Source of the DNA: Thinopyrum elongatum
Lineage: Eukaryota > Streptophyta > Magnoliopsida > Poales > Poaceae
Assembly: GCA_011799875.1 (NCBI GenBank)
Contig: CM022302.1
Coordinates: forward strand, 324,305,114 to 324,369,113
DNA length: 64,000 nt
Direction of reading: 5' to 3'
Below the pieces are notes generated by a model. It was not told where the DNA came from and ran no database searches. It saw nothing but the letters and a program-made list of their open reading frames with translations. Of the stretch, positions 21,822 to 34,400 are shown piece after piece. Positions within the stretch are counted from its first letter, which is position 1, and each line of letters starts with the position of its first letter. The position numbers and the translations under genes are program-made.

Positions 21822-24717
21822 TTTGTCATCTAGGGTGGAACTTATGGTGAAAGTTCCTCCCGTTCCGTCCTCCCTAACGGGGACCTTCTTGGTCTTTGGT
21901 GGAGCAGCCTTGGATCTCTTGTTCTTGCCAGTGGAACTCTCTGGTGCATCCTCAACGGAAGCGCAACACTCCGACGAGGTGCGCTTGCCGGAGTTCGCAC
22001 CAAGATTCTTGCTGCTCTTCTTCTTCCCCCCGGGAGTTCCAGCGGCAGGAGCAGATGCCTTGACGGCAGGTGCTGCAACTGCTTCCCGGTAGAGTTGGTC
22101 GGCACAGATGAGCACATCCTTCTTATCGGAATGGATAGTAATGGCACTCAACGGCTCGGGCATCTTCAAAACATTATATGCGTAGTGTGATGCCGCCATG
22201 AACTTAGCCAGCGCTGGACGACCAAGGATCCCATTGTATGACATAGGGATCTTGGCGACATCAAACACTACCTTCTCTGTCCTATAGTTGAGCTCGCTAC
22301 CAAATGTCACCGGTAACGTAATCTTGCCCTTTGGCTGGGTTCTTCCTGGATTGACCCCTTGAAATGTGCCCGTTTCCTCGAGATCTTCATCAGGAATTTG
22401 GAGCCTCTTGAGCACATCCGGTGAGATTAGGTTAAGCCCGGCCCCACCGTCAACTAGCATTTTCGTCACCTTGAGGTTGCGGATTGTTGGTGAGACCAAC
22501 AATGGCAAGCACCCGACCGCGGTTGTGCGATCAGGGTGATCCTCGGCGTCGAAAATGATAGACGTGTTGGACCACTTCAGGGGCTTACATGCATCCAGTG
22601 ATGGCTCTATTGCATTAACTTCTCGCACCCACTGTTTAAGCCGACGGTGGGAAGAATGCAACGACGCGCCCCCGTCGATACACATGGCCTCTGTAGCTTT
22701 CTGGAATTCCTGCTCACTGGACTCATCATCTTCTTCATCATCATCACCTTCTTCTTTGTCACGGCCTCGAGCGGGCCTCTCCCTTTTTTTGCTTGGCCTT
22801 GCCGCGGCGACCCCCTCGGCCACCGCGCTTCTTGCCGGAATCCTCAACAGCATCACGGGTCTTCTCCTTATCTCGCCTTTCATACTCAGCCCTCTGCTTC
22901 TCGACAAGCTGCTCTACTTGCCGGCAGTTTTGGAGATCGTGGCCCTTGGTGCGATGGATCTTGCAACACTGCTTGCCGGAGTTTTCCGACTTGTCGGCAG
23001 CCGCCAAGGCCTGGCATTAGGAGCACCCGGCAAGTTCCTTGCCGGGGTCGTCAACCTTGGCCTTCTTGGCGGCGCCGGGGTTGCCGGATTCCTCGACAGC
23101 AAGCACGGCCTTGCCTCTGCGCTTCTTGTTCCGCCGCCGGCTTTTCCTTGACGGGGTTGCAGCGTCTTCATCTTCTGATTCGCCCCCCGCGCCAACAGCC
23201 TCGCCAGGGAGTTTCCTCCCCTCTTCAGCTCGAGCGCACTTGTCGGCCAAAGCGTAAAGCTCAGCAATACTCCTGACTTTGTTCATTGCCAGCTCTTCCC
23301 GCATTTTGCGGTTACGCACGTTCTGGTGAAACGCGCTAACAACAGCGGCAGGGTGAACGTTAGGAATATTGTACTGCACCCGGCTAAATCTCTGCATAAA
23401 CTTGCGCAGGGATTCGCCCTCCTTCTGAGGGATGATATGCAAATCACTCTCTTGGCCAGGAGCTTGGTGGCCTCCGACAAAGGCGCCAACAAACTGATGG
23501 CACATATCTGACCAAGAAGAAATAGAATTCCCTGGCAGATGCATCAACCACGACCTGACGTTGGGTTTGAGCACCAATGGGAAGTAGTTGGCGAGTATCT
23601 TGTCATCTCGGCCCCCGGCAGCCTGCACCGCAATGGTGTAGATGCTTAGGAACTCCGAGGGATGAGTCTTGCCGTCATATTTCTCTGGGACCTCTGGCTT
23701 GAAGGTTCGGGAATTGGGCCATTGGACTTGCCGCAGCTTGTGGGTAAACGCTGGAGTCCCTACCTCGTAAGGCAAGTCACCTGCGTCCCCTGGCGCAGGC
23801 TCGTCGACAGCGGGCCCTACGCGCTTATCAGATTGATAGCGCGCTTCCCGTCGCCGCTCGATGGTGGTTCGAGCATCATCTTTGCTTCGTTCTTGGAGAA
23901 CTTGACGCTGGTCGCGGCGTATCCGTGGATCGGACGATGCCGTGGAATCATCATCACGGCGATCAACCCGCTGGGTTGTCGACCGCTGCTGGTGCCGTGG
24001 AGGGGAGTGCACCGTGGTTGCACAACTTCCGGTTTTCTCCACACCGGCTCGCGCCGGATCGATGGACCGCCGCTGTGAGGGCCCTGCCTCCTGTGGCCCA
24101 TCTTTGTTGGCGAAGCCAATGAGGCTCTGGATAGTAGCTGGCCACTCCTCCATCTTCTCCGGAGCAGGAGGGAAATCGAGGAGCAGTTGCGCACGTGCCA
24201 AAGCTTCCGCTGGCGTAGGCGGCGGCGACAGGTGCGAGGTACGTGAGGTGCTCTGACTCCTAACAATGTTAGAAGGAGCACCGTCATGGTCACGCGATCG
24301 CGCGCCACTTCCGCCAGCAGCTCGGCGTTCATGCTGGGCCTGCACACCTTGGGATCGATGCGCAGAAATCTTTTCATGGGGACGCCCTGAACCACCAGCG
24401 CCATGACGTTGCTCATCACACATGGCCTGGGAAGGCCGTGACGCTGGTGCCAGCGCGGGAGCCCCAGAAGGCATCCTCCGATCTTTGGAGTTCATTGTGC
24501 CAGCCGTAGGCAACACAGCTCCATCTCTGGATCCAACGGCATGTGGGTTGCTGCTGCCTCTGCGAACGACGCCGCTCGCCTGGCTTGGATCACCGGAACG
24601 CCGTGGAGGCTCTAATCCTCTTCCTTCTGCACCCATGCCATCGCCCGTATGCGAGGGCACAGGCAAAACGGACATGGATGGTTGCGCCGTTGCGGTGGTC
24701 TTCTTCCTGGGTGGCAT
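21819..24717 (-). pseudogene. Gag-protease of B (two lesions)
   Basis: ATG at 24717 (MPPRKKTTATAQ). A capsid-like domain lies around residues 300-500 (QVQWPNSRTFKPEVPEKYDG onward). A zinc-knuckle variant CKIHRTKGHDLQNC follows, with spacing C-x2-H-x4-H-x4-C. The protease motif is MLVDGGAGLNLI, with DGG in place of the usual DTG/DSG. Lesions: TAA at 23017-23019 before the knuckle, and one extra T in a run of seven (22784-22790) that shifts the frame before the protease. The final codon TAG (21819-21821) is shared with C and D and is discussed as possible readthrough. Confidence 0.82.
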
Positions 24718-24780
24718 GATGATGAAGATGATGAAGAAACTAAGGCGCCGATCACTGGATCAGGTTCACACAACCTGCTG

Positions 24781-24799
24781 CCCCCTACCTGACACGCCA
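24781..24799 (-). promoter_or_regulatory. Primer-binding site of B (mutated)
   Basis: Aligned with the 19-base site TGGCGCGCCAGGTAGGGGG of C and D, but with two changes in the first part (TGGCGTGTC), as expected from decay at CpG sites. The priming tRNA was not identified. Confidence 0.7.
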
Positions 24800-24803
24800 A
24801 AGA

Positions 24804-25626
24804 TGTCGTCGTGTGACACCTATGTGACAACCAAGGGATCCCTTTACGATTCGGCAGGGAGAGAGGTATGCGCAAAGAGCAGAAACAACGATCGACGTGG
24901 GGTGATTTTACCGAGGTTCGGGCCGCTGATCAGCGTAAAACCCTACTCCAGCCTTGTTTTATTATGAATGTTCTTGAGCCCAGGCTCCAGGAGCGCTTGC
25001 GATGAACAGTACGTTCAAAGAACAGCTACGCATGCAGAATGGGCCAGAAGATCCTCCTCCCTGTAGCAGTTGCCTTGGGCCTCCTTTTATACGCTCAAAG
25101 GGGTCACCACAGTGGCAAAATGTACATACATTGAGGTGTAAAGTAGCTACAGGGTTATCATACCTAACCACTGACGGATTAGGACGAATGCATTTAATGC
25201 ACCGTGAGGTGTCCGTTTAGGTGTCCTCACTTTCTTGGGGATGGAAAAAGGGGCCATCCCATCAGCACCGCTTAAGCTCTCCTCCACTGGCGCGTTGCCA
25301 CGCATCTAGAGAAGGACCCAAAATGTCGGGCTTGTTGTTGTGTCGAAGCGGTGGCACAGTAGCATAACCTTGACGGACGCCGAATCTTGCCGGGCGCAAA
25401 ATCTTGCCGGGCTTCGCAGTCCACCCCGGCAAGATCTTGCCGGGGAGGCTAGCTTTCGGATTCCAGCTCTTCCTATCTGCTGATCCTCAGATCTTTGACT
25501 TGTGAATTTCTTTGATAGCCTGAGTCAACCTAGAACTGTTCCCTGACAAGCCTTGCCGCGAGTATGGCTACAACTGCCCGTGCACAAGTACGGGGTACTA
25601 ATGGCCCAATACTTTGTACACCGACA
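24804..25626 (-). repeat. 5' LTR of element B (823 bp)
   Basis: On the minus strand it begins TGTCGGTGTACA and ends in CA four bases before the primer site. A TATAAAAGG box lies at 25083-25091 on the minus strand. It carries several CTTGCCGGG motifs (25385-25445). The upper edge meets LTR sequence of element C with no intervening bases. Confidence 0.85.
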
Positions 25627-26317
25627 AGAACCAACAATCGACGCGGGGTGATTTTACCAGGTTTAGGCCGCTGATCAGCGTAAAACCCTACTCCTACCTT
25701 GTTTTCTTATGAGTGTTCTTGAGCCTAGGCTCCAGGAGCGCTTGCAATGAACAGTACGTTCAAAAAAGCGGCTACGCATGCAGAATGGGCCAGAAGATCC
25801 TCTCCTCTTTAGTAGTTGCCTTGGGCCTCCTTTTATATGCTCAAAGGGGTCACCATAGTGGCAAAATGTACATACATTGAGGTGTAAAGTAGCTACAGGG
25901 TCATCATACCTAACCACTGACGGATTGGGACGAAAGCATTTAATGCACCGTGAGGTGTCCATTTAGGTGTCCTCACTTTCTTGGGGATGGAAAAAAGGGC
26001 CATCCCATCAGCACCGCTTAAGCTCTCCTCCACTGGTTTCCTGCCACGCATCCAGGAATGGGCCCAGGATGCCAGGCTGGTTGCTGTGCTGAAGCGGCGG
26101 AACAGTGATAGAATCTTGCCGGGGTGCAAATCTTGCTGGGTTTCGCGAACCACCCCTGCAAGATCTTGCCGGGGGCCTGGCCTTCGGTTTGAGTGTCCCC
26201 TTGTCAATCTTGCAATAATCTCCAACTACTCCCCCTGCAAGCCTTGCCGCGGGCTTGGCTACGACTGCTCGTGCACAAGTATGGGGTACTAAAGGCCCAA
26301 TACTTAGTACACCGACA
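25627..26317 (-). repeat. 3' LTR of element C (691 bp, truncated)
   Basis: Matches 37965-38656. The counterpart of 37889-37964 (76 bases) is absent. TATAAAAGG lies at 25829-25837 on the minus strand. If B inserted here, AGAAC (25627-25631) is one half of its target duplication and the other half was deleted. Confidence 0.85.
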
Positions 26318-26331
26318 GGAGCCCCCGGGCC
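26318..26331 (-). promoter_or_regulatory. Plus-strand primer region of C
   Basis: GGCCCGGGGGCTCC on the minus strand, directly before the 3' LTR. The same 14 bases occur at the same place in D (63244-63257). It is G-rich rather than a pure purine tract. Confidence 0.6.
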
Positions 26332-26555
26332 TAGGCCATACACGGATGCGAGGCGTTGTTGGGCTAGGCCCAAGCAGTGCACGGGCACACGTGGCAGGGG
26401 ATTAACTGCTTGCGATGATTTCGCTCACTACATCCTCCCACTACGTGCATTAAATGCGCGACGTGGGGCGCGTGCGCTGAATGGCCGCGGCCGTAGCGTG
26501 CTTGTAGAAGCGTATTCTCATTGGGCAGTAAAAGAGGCGGCCCCGCCCCTTCCCC

Positions 26556-26564
26556 ATAAAAAGG
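26556..26564 (+). promoter_or_regulatory. TATA-like box of C antisense gene
   Basis: ATAAAAAGG, 165 bases before ATG 26721, between the 3' LTR and the antisense gene. D has ATAAAAGG at nearly the same distance from its start codon, which supports a separate promoter for this gene. Confidence 0.5.
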
Positions 26565-26720
26565 AAACTACAGAGGTGCTGCCTATTTACCCCCTCTTTC
26601 TTCTTCTCAATCTAAAATCCGCCATTGCCTTCCTTCTCTCGAGCTCAGAGCAAAGCTTTCCCTCATCCGCTCGTCGCCTCCACGCCCGCTCCATCCCCGG
26701 CTTCCGCCCCTGCAGTCGCC

Positions 26721-29700
26721 ATGCCGCCCAAGACCAGCAAAGGCAAGGGTAAGGAGACGAAAGCCGATGTCCCGGAGAGCGAGCTGGTGAAGATGCGGAA
26801 GAAATACGTCGTCTTCGCCCCATCGCTTGATGCGAAAACTCTGAAGAGCCGGTACCAGTGTATGTGGGCGAGGGAGATGCAGGCTCACCCCGCCACTCGC
26901 GTGATTCCAGGTTCTTGTTCCAAAAGCGGATCAGACAGATATCCCTTCTTCATTGCTTATTTCTATTGCGGGCTCTGTCCCCCATTCTCTGACTTCTTCA
27001 ACGACATTATGTACACATACGGCTTCCATCTTCTTGATTTCACGCCGAATGCTGTACTGTGTATGTCCATCTTTGCTCATCTTTGTGAAAATTTTGCCGG
27101 AGTGGTTCCCAATACTGCCCTCTTCCGCCATTACTTTTTTCCCCGTGTCCAAAAAGGGGAGGCCCTCTCTGGTTCTATCGCCTGGATTCCAAGGGCTTGG
27201 AATAAGGAAATATACCCAGAAGGGGTTTACCGCGAGAAGTGGGATGAATGGCGGTCTGAGTGGTGCTGGATCAAGGAAGCAGATCCCCATCCGTTCTGTT
27301 TGCCTCGACAGCAGAAGGCGGTCCGCAGCAGTGACTGGAGCGATTTCGCTGCTGAAGACGAAAAGCTCATGATTGCCACCACCAGGATCCTTCGCCTGAA
27401 AGTTGTCGGGCTCACAATGGAGATGATCAGCTTCGATTTCCTCCGCCGCCGCATCGCCCCCTTGCAGAATAAAGGGAGATCAGCTTGGGAATACCAGAAC
27501 GCAGCAGACATCATGAGACTGCGCCCCGGATTGAACAACAACTTGACTGCTATGCAGCTTGGCGCTCTCCGTCAAAAGCTATTCCAGCGCGACAACAAGC
27601 ATCGGTTGCCGGCAATAATTGTCCCTCTGTGCAACAACTCTGCCCTGGGGTCGATTATTGCAACCATGCCACTGTTCAACGCCCATGGTCTTGACGCGAC
27701 TTGGGTTGAGCCATCCGATGAAGAGGCACAAAAGTTCTTAGATAACTTGACGAAGAGAGCCATCCGGGAAGAAACAGACCTCATCCGAGCCACCACCGAC
27801 GAAGAAGTGGCATACATCACCACTAGGGCGGAGGAGGCGAATCTTGCCGCGGAGGCCGGTAGCGCCGATTTCACAGAATGGGACACCAGTGACGCAGAGG
27901 TAGTGGTGGAAGAAAATGCTACCGGGAAGGACAAGGCTGCCGGGGAACAGAGTAGCACAACCGCTGAGAGCTCGTCCGACGAAGACGCGGCTGAAGAAGA
28001 ACCACAAGAAGAGCTCCCAGCCCCGAAGAGACAAAGTGTGTTCTTCGAAAGGCTGCATCTGGAATCCCGGCAAGCTAACCTTCTTCGAGAAACGAGGCTC
28101 CAGGCAAGAAGGAGGCCGGCAAGACTGCGCCGCGGCAAGGAGTTCGACAGCAACCTGCGCGGCATGCGAGACCCGCGCCTACGGCAACTGCTGAGGTGGC
28201 AGGGGCGTCTCACACAGCCACCGCGGAGGCTGAGGTGGCGGAATCATGCCAACCTCCTGCGCCTGCTATAGCCAAGTGACCCAGGACCCCTCCTCCGCTC
28301 CCTCGCACGGACATGGCACCAGAGGTCGATTTTGACATCTCCGGCTTTAGCCCGAAACGAGAAGAGGAAGAGTAAGTGTCCTGTCATAGCCTTTATCTTC
28401 CAAATTCTGGATCAATCTTATTGACTTGCTTGTTTTGTCTCTACAGCGATGCAGAAACCTTGGCGGAAATGGCGGCGAAGAGGTCGAGAACTTCCACGGG
28501 CGACGAGCCCCCGGCTGGCTCTACGAGTGCGCCAGAAATTGTCGTCGTCAGCCCGGAGCTCAGTCCTGAAGGCAGCCCCCAGCGTGAGTTCATTACTCTT
28601 TTTCTGCTGACGGGCGCTGAGGTTTTTTTATCCTTGCCACTGATATCTTTGGGCTCGCAGGAGAAGGACGGCAACAAGGGGAGTTATCAGGAGATACCCC
28701 CGTCGGGCTACCACCGTCAACCACGCCGCCCACAAGCGCATCCCCGGCAAGAGATCACACCGACGAGCTTGTCTTGGTTGAGGCGGAGCCGGCAACCATG
28801 GGTACTGGCATCCTACCCCCGGCAACCGAGGTTGCCGGGAGGGGCGAGGCCACCTCTCAACAGCTCGATACAGGTAACCAATTGCCTCAGAGCGCTTGGT
28901 ATTCTTTCCTTTATCTCTCTTTCTTTTGTCTTCTTGAACTTCAATCTTGATCTCATTATGTTTCTCTCCTTTGTCCTTTTGAATTCCCTGAGATGGAACA
29001 CATGGACATCGACGCTGTCATCGAGGAGACCGCCAGGGATGTTGCCGCCGAAGCCGACAAAATCGCTGTCGGCGAGGACGCCATGGATGCCACCGTCGAG
29101 GCCGGCAGTGCCTTTGCCGATGAGGCCGCCAAGGCTGCACAGGAGGAACCCGCCAAGGAATCTGCTGAAGAGGGCGGCCAGGAGGCTGGTGACCATACTG
29201 ACGGCATTCCTGCCGTAGGAGCGCCAGGCACTACGCCGGCCACGGAGCCCCCAGCTACTGGTGAGGCGGTTGCTGAGGATCAACCGTCAACATCCGAAGT
29301 CCCCTCATCAAGCAAATATCTCAAAGTTGGCGAGAACCTGTTCGTCAACTTGGTGGGGACGGCAAGCATTGGAGCACCGGCCGAAGGGGAAATTTTTTAT
29401 GAAGAAATCATCACTGCTGCTGGGCTCGAGATTGTCAACGAACCAAGTGTCAGCAGCAGCAAATCTGAGGAAGATCAACTCCTTCAGGCCATGGGCGATA
29501 ACTTCCGCAAGCTCCAAGCACTTCACCGTGCCCAAAAAGAGAAAGTAGATTCCAGAGCTGCAGTTGTTGAAGCGGCTGAAACAGATTTCCAAAAGCGCGT
29601 TGAGCAGACGCAAATCTGGTATGCCGAGGCCTATCAAGAGCTGACTGCCAATCGAGAACAAGTGAGCCAAAGCTGGACTGAGCTCCTCTTAAAACAATCT

Positions 29701-30693
29701 GACATGGAGCAGTCGCAAGAGGAAGCTACGCAAAGAATTGCTGCTGAAGATGCCCTCCTGACGGAGCGTCGCATTGCGCTTGATGCTCACGAGGAAGACC
29801 TTGCCGCACATGAGCAGGTGCTCGCAACCAAGCTTCGCAGCAAAGATGAAGAAATCGATAAGCTTGTTGCGCAGCGGACCCAGGAGCTGGAGCAGAAGCA
29901 CAAGGAGGCGCTCGAAGCTCTAACTGTAGATCACACCGGCAAGCTCAAGGTGGCCGTCGATGCTGCCGAGGCTTTAGAGGCCGCCAAGAATGAGCTGAGC
30001 GACAAAGTCAAGAAACTGGAAGTGGATCTTGAAGAACACGGCAAGGACCTCTCGACGCTCAAAGGTGACAGGGAAAAAACCCTCCACACCCTGGTGGAGA
30101 TGCAAGTTGCCATGTCTGACAAAACCAAGCAGCTCTCCTTAGCAAATGATGCTATCGCCGATCTGAGGCTGAAATTGACCACTCTGGAGAAGTCACTTGA
30201 GGACAGCAGGGCCCGCGAGAAGGCCCTGAGCAAGGATCTTCAAAACGAGAAGAACCTGCTCAAGAGCGCCGCTGCCGCCCAAGTTGACTACGAAAAGGGG
30301 GTGGAGATCTGGACTGAACGCCTCGTCGACGCTGCAGAGAAACTCACTGCACAACTATCAACCATGGGCCTGTCAAACTTCAGGTATTCCTCCGAAGAAA
30401 GGATATCTTCGAGTGCCAGGTTGACGATGTTCTTCGAAAGCATCATTGATGCTCTGAAGCTGCTTCAGTCTAACCGGGCGACCCAACTGGCCAACGAATC
30501 CCGCCAGCTTTGCCGGGCCGTCCTCCGCAAGGTACTCATCAAGGTGGTGCACAATAATCCTGGCATCGACCTCACCAACGTGCTCGGTCGCCTGCCAAAG
30601 GACGCAAATCTCGAGGCACTTGAGGTGTTTGTTGCGCCTATCTTTGAGAAGGTGGATTCAATCAAAAGGGTCGAAGGCCAGCGCAGAGATTAG
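26721..30693 (+). pseudogene. Antisense extra gene of C (four exons, one frameshift)
   Basis: Start ATG 26721 (MPPKTSKGKGKE), the same start as in D. Exons: 26721-28371, 28447-28583, 28661-28873 and 28982-30693. Introns 1 and 2 have GT...AG; intron 3 has GT but its acceptor reads TG (28980-28981) where B has AG. Joined exons keep frame at every boundary, except that exon 1 lost one base near 28035 and so reads out of frame to 28271. The N-terminal third is the PF04195-like domain. The end of exon 1 is acidic and basic, and exon 4 encodes a long coiled coil (about 29470-30340) followed by a compact C-terminal region (SRQLCRAVLRKVLIKVVHNN). It is transcribed toward pol, opposite to the genomic RNA. 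Function unknown; a structural or DNA-binding role would be only a guess. Confidence 0.8.
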
Positions 30694-31492
30694 CTGCTCC
30701 ACCTCTTCTTGCCATCGCCATTCCATGCCAAAGACAATTAAGTCTTAAGTTAGAACTGCGGCAACTTATTAATGTAATATAACTTGCTTATGTTTGAGTA
30801 CATGCATACTATCTCCCTTGTCTGATTCCTTTATTTATGGAGTTCACCCTACGCTTACTGAAAAACTTGCCGGCGCGCTACCTGCCGCGAGCGTTGGGTG
30901 CGGGACTTCAGCAGCCTGCTGGAGGTGCAGCAGCCGGCAAGACTCCTTGGCGTTCTCAGTGCAGCCACTTAAATTGTTGAGCGGACTCGAAACAAAATAA
31001 GGGTGCAACCGATTACGACAAGAGTTCCTTCGCGTGCAGGTTTTCCATACAAAGGTCGAAATCATCTAAGGAAAATAACTTTGCAATAAAGGAAACTTTC
31101 TCTAAGTTTTAGAACTTAGCTTTCTGTCGCTGTTCTTCCTCCCGTAAGGTGCCAATTCTGAACGTCGCCAACTGGTACCCATACCTTCCTTCCCCCCCTA
31201 GCAAACATGCACACGAGGAACCCTTCTGTCTTTTGAGAAAAAGAAAGAAGAGAAAATAAAGATATGGAACCTTGGCGGTTCGTTAGAACTTACCAAGAGC
31301 AAGTGTCATACAACATCTTAGACAAACATGCATATATATATATGAACATGGAAATCAATAAGGAAATGCACAACACTTAAACTTATTCATCTGGGCTCAG
31401 GGTCTGCGCTTGGCTTTGTACAAAGGATTACATGCCTTGCCGGCAAGACTTGTACAAAAAGGTGGTTGCCGGGAGCCCCCGGCAACCGCGCC
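30694..31492. other. Spacer between convergent antisense gene and pol of C
   Basis: Homologous to 17569-18366. No gene seen. Contains AATAAA-like stretches, a TA run near 31330 and CCGGCAAG motifs near 30870-30950 and 31436-31448. Confidence 0.6.
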
Positions 31493-34400
31493 TTATGGGT
31501 AGAACTTGCGAAGATGTTCGATATTCCAGGAGTTGCTCACTGGAATGCCATCTTCGGTCTCCAGGCAGACAGCGCCGGGCCTGGTGACTCGTACTACCCG
31601 ATAAGGGCCTTCCCACTTCGGCATCAACTTGTTTGAATTCTTGGCGGACTGAATCCGTTAAAGAACAAGGTCGCCTTCCTCAAGGCTTCGGGCATGAACT
31701 TTGCGGCTATGGTAGCAGCGTAAAGCTTGCTGGTAGCGTGCAGCTCGCACAGCAGCATGAAGACGATTCTCCTGAAGGAGCAGAGTGTCATCTCGCCGTA
31801 GTTGCTCTTGCTCAAGCTCATCATAAGCGAGCACTCGAGGTGATCCGTATATGAGTTCCGTGGGGAGAACTGCTTCCGCTCTGTAGACCAGAGCGAAAGG
31901 TGTCTGGCCGGTGGCTCGATTTGGGGTCATTCTGATTGACCAAAGAACCACCGGCAACTCATCAATCCAGCGTCTTCCGCACTTTCTCAGCATGTCAAAA
32001 GTTCTGGTCCTGAGACCGCGCAGCACTTCAGCATTAGCCCTCTCCGCTTGGCCGTTGCTTCTCGGGTGAGCAACAGAGGCAAAACAAATTTTGCCGCCAA
32101 GGTTTTGGACGTACTGCATGAAGGTGCGACTTGTGAATTGCGTGCCATTGTCGGTGATGATCCTGTTGGGCACACCGAAATGGCAAACTATCCCTTTAAA
32201 GAACTTGACGGCTGATTGTGCTGTCACCATCCTCACTGCTTCCACCTCCGGCCACTTTGAGAACTTGTCGATAGCAACGTACAAGTACTCAAAGCCCCCG
32301 GTAGCAAGGGGGAAAGGGCCCAGTATGTCGAGTCCCCAGACCGAAAATGGCCAGGAGAGAGGGATTGTCTGAAGAGCTTGAGCTGGCTGATGCGATTTCT
32401 TTGAATGAAACTGGCACGCTTCACACTTGGTTACTAGTGCAGTTGCGTCCTCGAGAGCGGTGGGCCAAAAGAAACCTTGCCGGTATGCTTTCCCGACAAG
32501 TGCTCTTGATCCTATGTGAGAGCCACATACACCTCCATGTATCTCTGCCAATAGCTCTAGTCCATCCTCCCGAGGAATACACTTCAATTTCACACCGTTT
32601 GGTCTCTTTCTGTACAGGACGTCATCGACGAACTTGTACATAACAGACCGACGGGCTACTTTTCTGCTTCTTCCTGTTCTTTAGGGAGTTCTTCTGTCTG
32701 AAGGAAATGGACAATGTGCTACGCCCATGCTGGAGCCTGGGGCTCGACAGCTAGGACTAAAGGCATTTCCTCCGCCGGGGGAACATTTGTCTCGACAGCG
32801 AAAGCATGAGATTCCGCCGGAGCCTGTCATTCCCCGGCAGGCTTGTTGTTGATCCCGGCAAGTTCCTTGCCGGCGGCTCCAAGGAGCTCTGCCGGAAAGT
32901 ACTGTCCAGAATTTAACTTTCTTCTCTTTCATTGCCGCATTGATGGCGCCACGGATGGTTGAGTCAAATGGAGCACAAAAGTTCCTGGTTCCACAGGCAA
33001 CTTGAGGGCAGCGCGCTTTGACAAGTCATCAGCAATACTGTTTTCGGCATGGGGAATGTGCTTCATTTGCAGACCGTCAAAGCGCTCTTCCATTTTTCTC
33101 ACTTCATCCACGTAAGCTTGCATCAATGGACTTTGATAATTCTTGTTAACTTGCCTGACGACAAGCTGCGAATCGCCTCTGATGACGAGCTTCTTGATAC
33201 CAAGGTCTGCCGCGATCCTGAGACCGGCAAGCAGGCCCTCGTACTCCGCGATGTTGTTTGTCGAACTCTCCCGGGGAAAATGCATCTGGACTACGTACTT
33301 GAGGTGCTCTTCGGTGGGTGTGACAAGCAGCATGCCAGCACCGGCGCCTTGCAGCGAAAAAGCCCCGTCAAAGTACATAACCCATTGCTGATCAATTTCC
33401 TTGCCAGGGAGAATTGTTTCTTGAACCTCTTCGTCTAGCGTTGGGGTCCATTCCGCAATGAACTCTGCCAAGGCCCTGCTCTGAATTGTCGAACTGCTTT
33501 CAAACTTGAGACCAAAGCTCGACAACTCCAACGCCCACTCCACAATCCTGCCGGTTGCTTCTAGATTTCGCAAAATCCGTTGCAACGGAAAGCGAGTGAT
33601 GACGGTGATTTCATGTGCTTGAAAATAATGACGCAGCTTCCTTGAAGCCATGAGGAGGCCGAAGAGCAACTTCTGCATGCCAGAATACCTTGACCTGGCT
33701 CCTTGCAAAAGAGAGCTAACAAAATAAACTGGGCGCTGCACAACCTTTTTCTTCTGCACTGGTTCTTCTGACTGTGCAGATCCTGTCTTGCCGGGATCAA
33801 CCCTTGCCGGGGAAGATCCCTCCACGTCGCTTGGCGGTCCCGCCGCTGGTGTTTCCTCCTCATCAGCTTCTCTCTGTGCCACTAATGCAGCACTAACCAC
33901 TTGATTTGTCACTGCCAGATATAGCAGCAATGGCTCTCGTGGTTTAGGCGCGACTAGTGTTGGCGGAGAAGAAAGGTATTTCTTCAAATCTTGCAGCGCA
34001 GCCTCCACTTCCAGAGTCCATTTCATTGGACCTGCCCTCTTCAAAATTTTGAAAAAGGGCAGGGCGCGCTCAGCAGATTTGGAAATAAACCTGCTTAGAG
34101 CAGCAACACAGCCGGCAAGACGACGGACATCTTTGACGCGTCTTGGCGCTTCAATCTGCTCAATAGCTTTGATCTTGTCGGGATTTGCTTCGATCCCCCG
34201 TTGAGATACAAAGAATCCGAGAAGCTTGCCGGAAGGAACACCAAACACGCACTTCTCAGGATTGAGCTTTAAGTTGATCTTGCGCAGATTTGCAAATGTT
34301 TCTTCTAGATCTTGTATGAGCGTCGCCTTGTCCTTGGTTTTGACCACTATGTCATCCATGTATGCCTCCATATTTCTATGGAGTTGAGGCTCAAAACCAA

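Larger units (their letters stand above)
13863..25626 (-). mobile_element. Element B: Tat-lineage Ty3 element, 3' end lost
   Basis: Read on the minus strand: 5' LTR (25626 to 24804), primer site, gag-protease, RT-RNaseH-RNaseH-integrase, then an antisense extra gene on the plus strand. The last part of the element (start of the antisense gene, polypurine tract and 3' LTR) is missing where it joins the Athila gag at 13863. Its right end abuts the LTR of C exactly 76 bases inside that LTR, as expected if B inserted into C. Both gag-pol and the antisense gene carry several stops and frameshifts. Confidence 0.88.

Noticed and set aside
28376..29218. Single 280-codon gene in C
   Set aside because: It reads through intron sequence in the C antisense gene; the spliced reading is in frame and shared with B and D.
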